A stretch of 64,000 nt of DNA from Acidobacteriota bacterium. Lineage in GTDB: Bacteria > Acidobacteriota > Thermoanaerobaculia > Multivoradales > Multivoraceae. Below are positions 19,413 through 27,058 of the stretch, piece after piece (position 1 is the stretch's first letter; the number at the start of each line of letters is the position of its first letter). The stretch is from NCBI GenBank assembly GCA_011525365.1, contig WTGQ01000002.1, positions 2,929,948 to 2,993,947 of the forward strand. Direction: 5' to 3'. The translations under genes and the position numbers were made by a program. A model generated the notes under the pieces. The model saw only the letters and a list, made by a program, of their open reading frames with translations, had not been told where the DNA came from and did no database searches.

Positions 19413-19418
19413 ATCGTA
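19413..19418 (-). promoter_or_regulatory. -10-like TACGAT
   Basis: Minus-strand GC-TACGAT lies 54 nt before ATG 19358; an AGGAAGCGAG stretch serves as ribosome-binding site. Confidence 0.4.
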
Positions 19419-19449
19419 GCACCTGGATCAGACGCCCGTAGTGCGCGCT

Positions 19450-19455
19450 GGTACG
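19450..19455 (+). promoter_or_regulatory. -10-like TACGCT
   Basis: GG-TACGCT lies 50 nt before ATG 19506, with AGGGAGA as ribosome-binding site. Divergent from 19413-19418 at 31 bp, so it is not one of the 17-bp symmetric pairs. Confidence 0.4.
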
Positions 19456-19505
19456 CTCCGTCCTTCCCTCATCGCCATCGTTCATCGCCCCAGGGAGACA
19501 CGCCC

Positions 19506-20534
19506 ATGCTCCACCGTCCAGTGCTGGATCGTCGACCGGTTCTGCTCACCGTTCTTCTCCTCGCCTTCGCGGCCTCCGCCGCGGTCGCCCAGCCCGTCAC
19601 CGTGTGCATGCCGGCGTTCTTCATGGACGGGCTGGCGGACCTCGAGGATCAGCACGGGAACCTCCGCCTCGTCGGCATCGACGAAGACCTCGACCCCAAC
19701 GTCTGCGACGGGTTGATCGCGGGCTACCGCGGAGTCGAGCAGTACCTGACGGCCGACAGCAAGCTGCGCTGGATCCAGAGCAACTCCGCCGGAGTCGAGG
19801 GCTTCCTCGAGATCCCGGACCTGCGCGACAGCGACATCGTCCTGACCAACGCGAAGATCATCCAGGGCCCCGAGATCGCCGACCACGCCTTCGCGCTGCT
19901 GCTGAACTTCACCCGCAACCTCAAGGCGTTCAACGCCCAGATGCCGGAAGGCTGGAACACGGACCGCGCGCTGCCGATGATCGAACTCCGGGGCAAGACG
20001 GCCCTGGTCATCGGCCTCGGCGGCATCGGTACTCAGATCGCGCAGCGGGCCGCCGCCTTCGGCATGACGGTGCTCGGCGTCGATCCCAAGGACATCCCGA
20101 TCCACCGCGACGTCGCCTACGTCGGCAAGCCGGACGAACTCGACGACCTGCTGCCGCGGGCCGATGTCGTCTTCTCCTCCGTGCCGCACACGCCGGCGAC
20201 GGAGGGCCTGATCGGCGCCCGCCAGTTCGAGCTGATGAAGCAGGACGTCTACTTCATCAACATCTCGCGCGGGAAGATCGTCGACACGGACGCCCTGGTC
20301 GCGGCGCTGGAGAGCGGCAAGGTCCGCGCCGCCGGCCTGGACGTCACCGATCCTGAACCGCTGCCGACCGGCCACCCGCTGTGGACCATGTCGAACGTGA
20401 CGATCACGCCGCACCTGGCGACGATCTCCGACCGCCTCGAGGAGCGGCGAACGCGGCTCCTGCGCGACAACATCACGCGCTTCGCGACCGGCAGGCCGCT
20501 GCGCAACGTCGTCGACAAGCAGGCCGGCTACTAG
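19506..20534 (+). CDS. D-2-hydroxyacid dehydrogenase family protein with signal peptide
   Basis: 342 aa. The catalytic and NAD-binding parts are those of the D-isomer-specific 2-hydroxyacid dehydrogenases: Rossmann GLGGIGTQIAQRAA, INISRGKIVDTDALVAAL with the active-site Arg, the DPEPLP acidic pair and TPHLAT with the catalytic His. Unusually, the N-terminus is a clear Sec signal (VLLTVLLLAFAASAAVAQ) followed by a mature protein starting PVTVCMPAFF. Cytosolic NAD(H) is not normally available outside the membrane, so the location is puzzling. The TIGR-like order is otherwise complete and uninterrupted. It runs into the BNR gene 4 nt downstream. Confidence 0.85.
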   Translation: MLHRPVLDRRPVLLTVLLLAFAASAAVAQPVTVCMPAFFMDGLADLEDQHGNLRLVGIDEDLDPNVCDGLIAGYRGVEQYLTADSKLRWIQSNSAGVEGFLEIPDLRDSDIVLTNAKIIQGPEIADHAFALLLNFTRNLKAFNAQMPEGWNTDRALPMIELRGKTALVIGLGGIGTQIAQRAAAFGMTVLGVDPKDIPIHRDVAYVGKPDELDDLLPRADVVFSSVPHTPATEGLIGARQFELMKQDVYFINISRGKIVDTDALVAALESGKVRAAGLDVTDPEPLPTGHPLWTMSNVTITPHLATISDRLEERRTRLLRDNITRFATGRPLRNVVDKQAGY

Positions 20535-20538
20535 GAGG

Positions 20539-23500
20539 TTGCGTCACAGAACGTTCCTCGCTTTCCTGCTCTGTGCCGCTACCGCGGCCGCCCAACAGGC
20601 CGCGGAGGCGCCGCCGGAGCTTCTCGACGCGTTCGCCTTTCGCCACATCGGGCCGATCGGCAACCGGGTCTCCGCCGTCGCCGGCGTCCCCGGCGATCCA
20701 CGGATCTACTACGCCGGCGCCGCTTCGGGCGGCCTCTGGCGCAGCAACGACGGCGGCGTCGGCTGGGAGCCGATCTTCGACCGGCAGGAGGCGGCTTCGA
20801 TCGGATCGATAGCGGTCGCTCCCTCAGACCCGAACGTGGTCTGGGTTGGCACCGGCGAGAGCTTCATCCGCAGCAACATCTCGATCGGCAACGGCGTCTA
20901 CCGCTCCACCGACCGCGGCGACAGCTTCGACCACCTGGGACTCGAAGCCAGCGGCCGGATCGGCCGCATCCTGGTCCACCCGAGAGACCCGGAAACGGCC
21001 TTCGTCGCCGCGCTCGGCCACGCCTACGGCCCGCAGGAGCAGAACGAAGCGGCACGCGGCGTCTTCCGCACGACCGACGGCGGCGCGACCTGGGAGCATG
21101 TCCTGTTCGTCGACGCGGACACCGGCGTCGTCGACCTCGCCTTCGCGCCCGACAACCCGCGCTTCGTCTACGCCGCGGCCTGGCAGATCGAGATCCGCAC
21201 GTCCGGCCGCACCAGCGGCGGCCCGGGCAGCGGCCTCTTCCGCTCGAGGGACGGCGGCGACAACTGGGAGCGCCTGGAAGGCGCGGGCTTGCCCGCGCCG
21301 CCGCTCGGCAAGATCGGACTCGCCGTCTCGGCGGACGATCCGGAGCGCGTCTACGCCCTGATCGAGACGAGCTCGAACCGCGACTTCGCCCCCTCCGATC
21401 CCTTCGCCGGCGTCCTGTGGCGCTCGGACGACCGGGGCGATTCGTGGCGGTTGATCAGCCGCGACCTGAACCTGATCACCCGGCCGCTCTACTACACGCG
21501 CATGGCCGCGGCGCCCGACCGCGCGGACGAGGTCACCTTCGCCGCCACCCGCCAGTCGGTCTCGCTCGACGGCGGCCGCACGGTCGAGAGCGAGGGCTAC
21601 GAGCAGCCGGGCTGGGACCACCACGACATCTGGATCGATCCGCTCGGCGCCGACCGGCGGATCGTCGGCCACGACGGCGGCGTCAGCATCACGAGCGACC
21701 GAGGGCGATCCTGGTACCGGCCCCAGTTGCCGATCGCGCAGATGTACCACGTCTCGACCGACGACCGGGTGCCTTACTTCGTCTACGGCAACCGCCAGGA
21801 CGGGCCGTCGATGCGCGGGCCGAGCCGCGTGCTCTACGGAGGACGCACCCAGGGCATCCCGGTCGGCGAGTGGCACTCGGTCGGCGGCTGCGAGGTGGGT
21901 TTCTCGATGGTCCACCGCGCCGACCCGGACCTGGTCTGGACCGGCTGCTACGACGGTCAGCTCGAGTTGTACGACCTGCGCTCAGGCCAGGCTCGGGACG
22001 TCAGCGTCTGGCCGCTGGCGATCGAGAGTTCGCCGGCGTCGGCACTCGAGTACCGCTTTCAGTGGACCGCCCCGTTCGCCACCTCGCCGCACGATCCAGA
22101 GGCCGTCTACGCCGGCAGCCAGTACGTCCACCGGAGCCGGGACCGCGGCCAGAGCTGGGAGCGGATCTCGCCCGATCTCACCACGGCCGACCCGGCGCTG
22201 ATGCGGCGCACCGGCGGCCTGACCCTCGACGACGCCGGACCGACGATCGCGCCGGTCATGTTCGCGATCGCCGAGAGCCCGCTCGAGCGTGGCCTGATCT
22301 GGGCCGGCACGAACGACGGCCAGGTCCAGTTGACGCAGGACGGCGGCGAGACCTGGACCAACGTGACCGCGAACCTCCCCGGCCTGCCGCCTCTCGGAAC
22401 CGTGAGGAACATCGACCCGTCGGACGTCGACGCCGGCGCGGCCTACGTCGCGATCGACCGTCACCAGGAGGGCGACACGACACCGTACGTGTTCCGAACG
22501 AACGACTACGGCGAGACATGGACCGATCTCGCGGCCGGCCTGCCGCGCGGACCGCTCGCGAACGTCCACGCCGTCCGCGAGGATCCGGAGCAACCGGGAC
22601 TGCTGTTCCTCGGCACCGAGAACGCGCTCCACGTCTCCTTCGATGATGGCGCGCACTGGCGAAGCCTCTCCCGGCGCAGCGACGGCGAAGCGAACCTGCC
22701 GCCGGCGCCCGTCCACTGGATCGAGGTCCAGGAGCACTTCGACGACCTGGTCGTCGCCACTTACGGCCGCGGCATCTGGGTCCTGGACGACCTGACGGCG
22801 CTGCGCGAGATCGCGGGCGGTCTGACGAGCCGCGGTCCGACGCTGCTGGCGCCACGTGTCATCTACCGTTTCCGCACCCGCGGCGCGCCGATGGCCCAAC
22901 CCGACGTGCCGGCGACCGGCACGAACCCGCCCTACGGCGCCCTGCTCCACTATTGGATCCCGGAATCGGCCGCCGGCGACGACGCGGCCACGATCCGCGT
23001 CCGCGACGCCGAAGGCGAACTGGTCCGCACACTGAACGACCTGCCCGCGGCGCCGGGCCTCCACCGCGTGACCTGGGACCTGCGCCACGACGCGACGGCC
23101 GAGGTCCGGCTGCGCACGAAACCCGACGAGCGGCCCGACTGGGAGATGCCCGAGCGGGGCTGGCGGCCGCTGCCCGACGGCGGCCGCTTCTCCATGCTGG
23201 CCGCTCCGGGCGGCTACCTGCTCGAACTCGTCCTCCCGACCGACGACGGCGAGGCGGAGGAAGGCGAGCCGGTGTCAACGATCGAGATGGATCTCCTGCT
23301 CGACCCGGACTCCTCCGCGTCGCCCAGCGACCTGGAGGCGCAGCACGCCCTGCTCGCCCGGATCCACGACGGCATCGAACGAGCCGCCTACCTCATCAAC
23401 GAGGCCGAGCGTCTCCGCCGCGACCTGCGGCAGCTCGAAGATCGCCTGTCGGAGAGCGGGGGCGACATCGACGTCTTCGAAGCGACCAACCAGGCCGGCT

Positions 23501-23796
23501 CGCTGCGCGAGGAACTCCGCGCCATCGAGGGAGAGTTCTTCGACCTTCGGATGACCGGCACCGGCCAGGACGCCCTGCGCTGGCCGCGCCTGCTCTACGC
23601 GCGTCTCACGTACCTGGCGCGATCGGTCGGCCAGGCCGACGCGCGGCCCACGGATCAGCAGGCCGCGGTCTGGCGGATGCTCAGCGACGAACTCGCCGAG
23701 CAGGAAGACCGTTTCAACGCTACTCTTTCCGGCCCGCTGGCGGACCTGAACCGGACGCTCGCCGACAGCGGTTTCCCACTGGTGGACCCTCCTTGA
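20539..23796 (+). CDS. exported BNR/Asp-box repeat protein (VPS10/sortilin-like beta-propeller)
   Basis: 1085-residue secreted protein. Signal peptide FLAFLLCAATAAAQQ. At least ten Asp-box motifs of the form S-x-D-x-G-x-x-W are visible (SNDGGVGW, STDRGDSF, TTDGGATW, SRDGGDNW, SDDRGDSW, TSDRGRSW, SRDRGQSW, TQDGGETW, TNDYGETW, SFDDGAHW), implying one or two large beta-propellers. The last 350 residues contain an Ig-like/FlgD-type region and a helical, coiled-coil-like end. Such proteins are often annotated 'glycosyl hydrolase', but no sialidase Arg triad was identified. The start is TTG 20539, directly abutting AGGAGG with no spacer, so the true start is uncertain. Confidence 0.85.
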   Translation: MRHRTFLAFLLCAATAAAQQAAEAPPELLDAFAFRHIGPIGNRVSAVAGVPGDPRIYYAGAASGGLWRSNDGGVGWEPIFDRQEAASIGSIAVAPSDPNVVWVGTGESFIRSNISIGNGVYRSTDRGDSFDHLGLEASGRIGRILVHPRDPETAFVAALGHAYGPQEQNEAARGVFRTTDGGATWEHVLFVDADTGVVDLAFAPDNPRFVYAAAWQIEIRTSGRTSGGPGSGLFRSRDGGDNWERLEGAGLPAPPLGKIGLAVSADDPERVYALIETSSNRDFAPSDPFAGVLWRSDDRGDSWRLISRDLNLITRPLYYTRMAAAPDRADEVTFAATRQSVSLDGGRTVESEGYEQPGWDHHDIWIDPLGADRRIVGHDGGVSITSDRGRSWYRPQLPIAQMYHVSTDDRVPYFVYGNRQDGPSMRGPSRVLYGGRTQGIPVGEWHSVGGCEVGFSMVHRADPDLVWTGCYDGQLELYDLRSGQARDVSVWPLAIESSPASALEYRFQWTAPFATSPHDPEAVYAGSQYVHRSRDRGQSWERISPDLTTADPALMRRTGGLTLDDAGPTIAPVMFAIAESPLERGLIWAGTNDGQVQLTQDGGETWTNVTANLPGLPPLGTVRNIDPSDVDAGAAYVAIDRHQEGDTTPYVFRTNDYGETWTDLAAGLPRGPLANVHAVREDPEQPGLLFLGTENALHVSFDDGAHWRSLSRRSDGEANLPPAPVHWIEVQEHFDDLVVATYGRGIWVLDDLTALREIAGGLTSRGPTLLAPRVIYRFRTRGAPMAQPDVPATGTNPPYGALLHYWIPESAAGDDAATIRVRDAEGELVRTLNDLPAAPGLHRVTWDLRHDATAEVRLRTKPDERPDWEMPERGWRPLPDGGRFSMLAAPGGYLLELVLPTDDGEAEEGEPVSTIEMDLLLDPDSSASPSDLEAQHALLARIHDGIERAAYLINEAERLRRDLRQLEDRLSESGGDIDVFEATNQAGSLREELRAIEGEFFDLRMTGTGQDALRWPRLLYARLTYLARSVGQADARPTDQQAAVWRMLSDELAEQEDRFNATLSGPLADLNRTLADSGFPLVDPP

Positions 23797-24731
23797 CCCT
23801 GACCGCATCCCAGCCGCCGCCCCGCATCGAGCCGATCACGCACAGGCGGCGCCGCATCGAGGCCAGCGGCACCGAACTCGAGATCTACGAGTGGGGCCCA
23901 GCCGATGGCCCCGCGATCCTGCTGGCGCACGGCATCCAGGACTTCGCGCTCACGCTCGCGCCGGTCGCCGAGGCGTTCGCCGCCGACCACCGGGTCATCG
24001 CCTACGACCTGCGCGGCCACGGCGAGAGCGCGCATCCCGGCATCTACACGATGGCCCACCACATCGCCGACCTCCACGCCGTGTTCCTCGACTGTGAACT
24101 CGAGCAGCCGGTCGTCATCGGCCACAGCCTCGGAGGCCAGGTCGTGGCCCAGTGGGCGGGCCTCTTCTCCGAGCTGCCACGGGCCATCGTGCTGATCGAG
24201 GGTCTCGGTCCGCCGTACGCATTGAACCGCTTCCCCGAAGAGGTCAAGCAGAAACGGGCCAGGATGGGGGTCGAAGCGCTGACCCACCCACGCAAACACC
24301 GGATGGTCGCGTCCAGGGACCACGCCTGGGACCTCCTGAAGCGCGTCCATCCCCGCCTCGACCCGGACCGCGCGCTCGAGTTCGTCGACCTGGGCACTCG
24401 CCCACTGGCATCCGGCGGTCTGGAGTGGAAGTGGGATCCCCAGGTCGTGACGACCTGGATGTCGAACGTCCCCGAAGCCTCCGAGGAACGCTGGAGCTGG
24501 GTCACCTGCCCCACCCTCATTCTCACCGCCGCCCTCGCCAACGAGTTCTGGAGCAGCCGCCGCGGCATCGACGAACAGCACGCCACCCCCGAACCCGAAG
24601 AGATCGCCCGCCGCGTCGCCCTCTTTCGCCGCGGCCGGCACGAGGAGATCGAAGGCGCCGGCCACATGGTCCACTACGACGCCCCGGACCGGCTCGTCGA
24701 GTCGATCCGGGGCTTCATGGAACGGCTCTAG
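23793..24731 (+). CDS. alpha/beta hydrolase
   Basis: 312-residue alpha/beta-hydrolase-fold enzyme. Oxyanion block LLAHGIQDFALTLAPVAEAF, strand VIAYDLRGHGESAHP, nucleophile elbow GHSLGGQVVAQWAG, and catalytic His in IEGAGHMVHYDAPDRLVES are all present. TTG start overlaps the stop of the BNR gene (TTGA), so translation is coupled. No signal peptide, hence cytoplasmic. Possible epoxide hydrolase, esterase or C-C hydrolase; substrate unknown. It ends tail-to-tail with the next gene, the two stop codons sharing CTAG. Confidence 0.87.
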   Translation: MTLTASQPPPRIEPITHRRRRIEASGTELEIYEWGPADGPAILLAHGIQDFALTLAPVAEAFAADHRVIAYDLRGHGESAHPGIYTMAHHIADLHAVFLDCELEQPVVIGHSLGGQVVAQWAGLFSELPRAIVLIEGLGPPYALNRFPEEVKQKRARMGVEALTHPRKHRMVASRDHAWDLLKRVHPRLDPDRALEFVDLGTRPLASGGLEWKWDPQVVTTWMSNVPEASEERWSWVTCPTLILTAALANEFWSSRRGIDEQHATPEPEEIARRVALFRRGRHEEIEGAGHMVHYDAPDRLVESIRGFMERL

Positions 24732-25174
24732 GAGCCGCTGCTTCCGATCTCGACGTGCACCGACCACCAGGCGAAGTTCTCGCCGGCGGCGTCTAGCACG
24801 ACGCCCTGCATCTCGCCGGCATTCAGCGTGACGTTCGGCGCGGGGCCCAGCTCCGTTCCGTTCGACAGGTGGATCTCGACTCGTATGTTGGAGATCGGCC
24901 GGCTGGTCGTGTTCATGACCGTCCCTTCGAACCGGCCTCCGGGGCCGTAGTGAGACATGACGAGGTCGATGCCCTGCCGGCTCTCGTGAGCCGTGTCACC
25001 CATGTCATAGCGGGTTCCGGACTCGCCAAGCTCGCCGCCGCCGCCCTCGCCGCCTTCACTGCTCTCGTTGTGTCCGCTCCCTTCCGCTCCCTCTCCCCTT
25101 TCCGTGGGACTGCGGAAGTTGTCGCAGGCGGCGAGGGCCATGATCAGGAACACGGGCATCAGAATCCTCTTCAT
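24728..25174 (-). CDS. small lipoprotein, possible FxLYD-like domain
   Basis: 148 aa. Lipoprotein signal PVFLIMALAAC followed by a flexible Gly/Glu/Ser-rich linker (residues 20-50) and a compact C-terminal beta domain with GRFEGTVMNTTSRPISNIRV and LNAGEMQGVVLDAAGENFAW, resembling FxLYD-type domains that describe extracellular beta-sandwiches. Strong ribosome-binding site AGGAGGAGA. Function unknown. A pair of GTTCATCG repeats lies just upstream. Confidence 0.75.
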   Translation of the reverse strand: MKRILMPVFLIMALAACDNFRSPTERGEGAEGSGHNESSEGGEGGGGELGESGTRYDMGDTAHESRQGIDLVMSHYGPGGRFEGTVMNTTSRPISNIRVEIHLSNGTELGPAPNVTLNAGEMQGVVLDAAGENFAWWSVHVEIGSSGS

Positions 25175-25196
25175 TGGAGTTCTCCTCCTATTGTTG

Positions 25197-25230
25197 GTTC
25201 ATCGTGAACGTCGTTCGTTCATCGCGAAAC
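25197..25230. promoter_or_regulatory. tandem operator-like repeat upstream of lipoprotein gene
   Basis: GTTCATCGTGAAC (25197-25209) is an inverted repeat with 5-bp arms. A near copy, GTTCATCGCGAAAC, begins exactly 20 bp later (25217). Spacing by about two helical turns, 23 nt before the start codon at 25174, looks like a regulator binding site. Confidence 0.4.
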
Positions 25231-25291
25231 AACATCGGTGCAACCGGCGTGCCAGGGCACGCGTCGCCCTATCGTCGCTCAGCAGCGACAC

Positions 25292-25864
25292 CTATCGCTC
25301 GGCCGTCGCCCAGTGGCCGGCGACGCCTGTCAGCCGGTAGCTCGCCTCGATCGTGTGGCGCGCTCCCGACGGGTGCAGGATGCTCGAGTACAGATGAAAC
25401 GACGCGACTTCGCAGGGCGGGCTCCGGAACAGGGAGTGGACGGACAGGTACCTCTCGAGGTCAATACGCGGCGGCGGCCGGCGGAATCGAACCAGGCTGA
25501 CGTGGGGAGTGAATCTCCGGCGCTTCAGAGCCACGCCGGCCCGCCGCAGGCCCCGCGTAACGGCGCTGGCAAGGTCTGCAAGCTCGGCCTTCGGCGCCGC
25601 GCCAGTCCAGAGCACCCGCGGGGCACCGCGCCCGGGAAAGCAACCGAGGCCGTGAAGCTCGACATGGATCGGCTCGGCCTCGACCTCGGCCAGAGCACCT
25701 TCGACCCGCTCCACGGCCGAACCGTCGACCTCGCCGATGAACGCCAGCGTGAGATGCAGACCGGCGTCGTCCAGCCAGCGGGCGTTGCGGAGGCCGGACT
25801 GCAGGCTTCGGGCCGCCGCCTTCAACTCCGGAGGCAGGTCGAGGGCAACGAACAGGCGAGGCAA
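25292..25864 (-). CDS. thpR: RNA 2',3'-cyclic phosphodiesterase
   Basis: 190-residue 2H phosphoesterase of the ThpR/LigT family, which hydrolyses 2',3'-cyclic phosphate RNA ends. Both catalytic tetrapeptides are present: HLTL in GLHLTLAFIGEVD and HVSL in FTPHVSLVRFRR. N-terminus LFVALDLPPELKAA is diagnostic. The start is TTG 25864 with GGGGAG about 10 nt upstream; no ATG is suitably placed. It lies 64 nt downstream of the S1/P1 nuclease gene on the same strand, so two nucleic-acid enzymes may be co-expressed. Confidence 0.93.
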   Translation of the reverse strand: MPRLFVALDLPPELKAAARSLQSGLRNARWLDDAGLHLTLAFIGEVDGSAVERVEGALAEVEAEPIHVELHGLGCFPGRGAPRVLWTGAAPKAELADLASAVTRGLRRAGVALKRRRFTPHVSLVRFRRPPPRIDLERYLSVHSLFRSPPCEVASFHLYSSILHPSGARHTIEASYRLTGVAGHWATAER

Positions 25865-25928
25865 CGCGCGTCTACTCCCCGCAGCCCGCGGTTGCGCGAC
25901 AGCGCACGGAAGCGATCGTGAGCTGCGC

Positions 25929-26987
25929 CTACGGCGCCAGGAGGTTTGTGAGCAGGTCAGCCAGGCGATAGCCGGCGAGAGCCGCGCGCTGCAGGGAGAC
26001 GTCGTAGGCGCGGTCGGCGTAATCGGTGGGCGGTGCTTCGCCGCGCTTCAGATCAGGGGGATACAGGCCGCCTCGCACGATCTGGTTGGACTCTGTCGCC
26101 CAGGCTTCGAAGGCGCCGGACTTGAGGTTGGCTCGCACGGCGTCGTCCAGGGGATGGCGGGCGCGAGCCTCGGCTGCGACCTGGTCCTTGTGGGCCTCGT
26201 ACTCTCGGTCGCGGACCTCTCCGAAGAACCTCCAGAACTGCTCGGGCGGCGCCGACCCGTCGGAAGGCGCGTCGAGTCGAGCCAGTGCCCGATCCCTGTA
26301 CTGAGCCCTGAACCGGCGGTCGAGGGCGCCGTCCCAGAAGGCGTGGAGGTTGCGGTTCCACTCGTCAAGGCCGAAACCATTGCCGCCGCGATCGCCTTCC
26401 CGCTCGTCGCGCCGCTCCGTGACCCGGGACGCGGCGTGAAGAGGCTGGTGGATGTCGCCGACGAGGTGGAAGATCCAGGCCAGGTGAATGGCGCGCTCGC
26501 CCGGCCGGCCGGAGGAGTCGGCGACGGAGCGCGCAAGCTCGACCAACTGGCTCACCGCATTCGGTTCCGCCACCGGCAGATCCGTGTCGTGGGCGGTCCC
26601 ATCGGCGCCCTGACGCCACGTCCAGCCGATGTAGTGCCAGGTCGGACGGTCGTACTTTTCGAGCTGCCGCGCCAGGTCGGGCCAGTAGGCGGCCCGCTCG
26701 AACAGAATGCGGTCGGCGTCTTCGCTGTTCCCGGCATCCCCAAGGCGATACGCGAACCGACCGCAACCCCGACGCCGATCCTCGTTGAGATCCAGGCAGT
26801 GCATCAGGCTGTCCCTGGGAGCCTGCCGGAACAACGCCAGGACGCGGCTGCGGACCTCCGGGTCCAGTTCCTGCCAGGCGATCCGGGCCACGACTTCATG
26901 GCCGAAGTCGTTCCAGGCGTGGCTGGGCGCGGCCAGCAAGAGGAGCAGTGCGAGCAGGCCAATTGGATTCCATCGTCGTGTGGGCAT
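25929..26987 (-). CDS. secreted S1/P1-type nuclease
   Basis: 352-residue zinc-dependent single-strand nuclease/3'-nucleotidase. Signal peptide LLALLLLLAAPSHA is cut just before Trp in WNDFGHEVVARIA, so the free N-terminal Trp can ligate zinc as in S1/P1 enzymes. Other zinc-ligand blocks are WHYIGW, HLVGDIHQPLHAA and NLHAFWDGAL. Length is slightly above the usual 270-300 aa. A TACACT hexamer 6 nt before ATG 26987 and no Shine-Dalgarno suggest a leaderless mRNA. Exported enzyme, probably scavenging phosphate or nucleosides. Confidence 0.92.
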   Translation of the reverse strand: MPTRRWNPIGLLALLLLLAAPSHAWNDFGHEVVARIAWQELDPEVRSRVLALFRQAPRDSLMHCLDLNEDRRRGCGRFAYRLGDAGNSEDADRILFERAAYWPDLARQLEKYDRPTWHYIGWTWRQGADGTAHDTDLPVAEPNAVSQLVELARSVADSSGRPGERAIHLAWIFHLVGDIHQPLHAASRVTERRDEREGDRGGNGFGLDEWNRNLHAFWDGALDRRFRAQYRDRALARLDAPSDGSAPPEQFWRFFGEVRDREYEAHKDQVAAEARARHPLDDAVRANLKSGAFEAWATESNQIVRGGLYPPDLKRGEAPPTDYADRAYDVSLQRAALAGYRLADLLTNLLAP

Positions 26988-26993
26988 GGATGG

Positions 26994-27022
26994 AGTGTAG
27001 CGACGGATGCCGTTGATAAAGT
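26994..27022. promoter_or_regulatory. symmetric divergent promoter (S1/P1 nuclease / acyl-CoA synthetase-like)
   Basis: Minus GC-TACACT (26999-26994) and plus TAAAGT (27017-27022; preceded by TTGA) are exactly 17 bp apart. The minus element ends 6 nt before ATG 26987, the leaderless spacing. The plus element is 36 nt before GTG 27059. Confidence 0.5.
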
Positions 27023-27058
27023 CCGCGCCGGTTCGCCTCCCCAGAAGCCCCGTCTACC

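Noticed and set aside
20539..23796. Sialidase or true glycosyl hydrolase
   Set aside because: Asp-box repeats alone define only a beta-propeller; no catalytic Arg triad, Tyr-Glu pair or FRIP motif was found.
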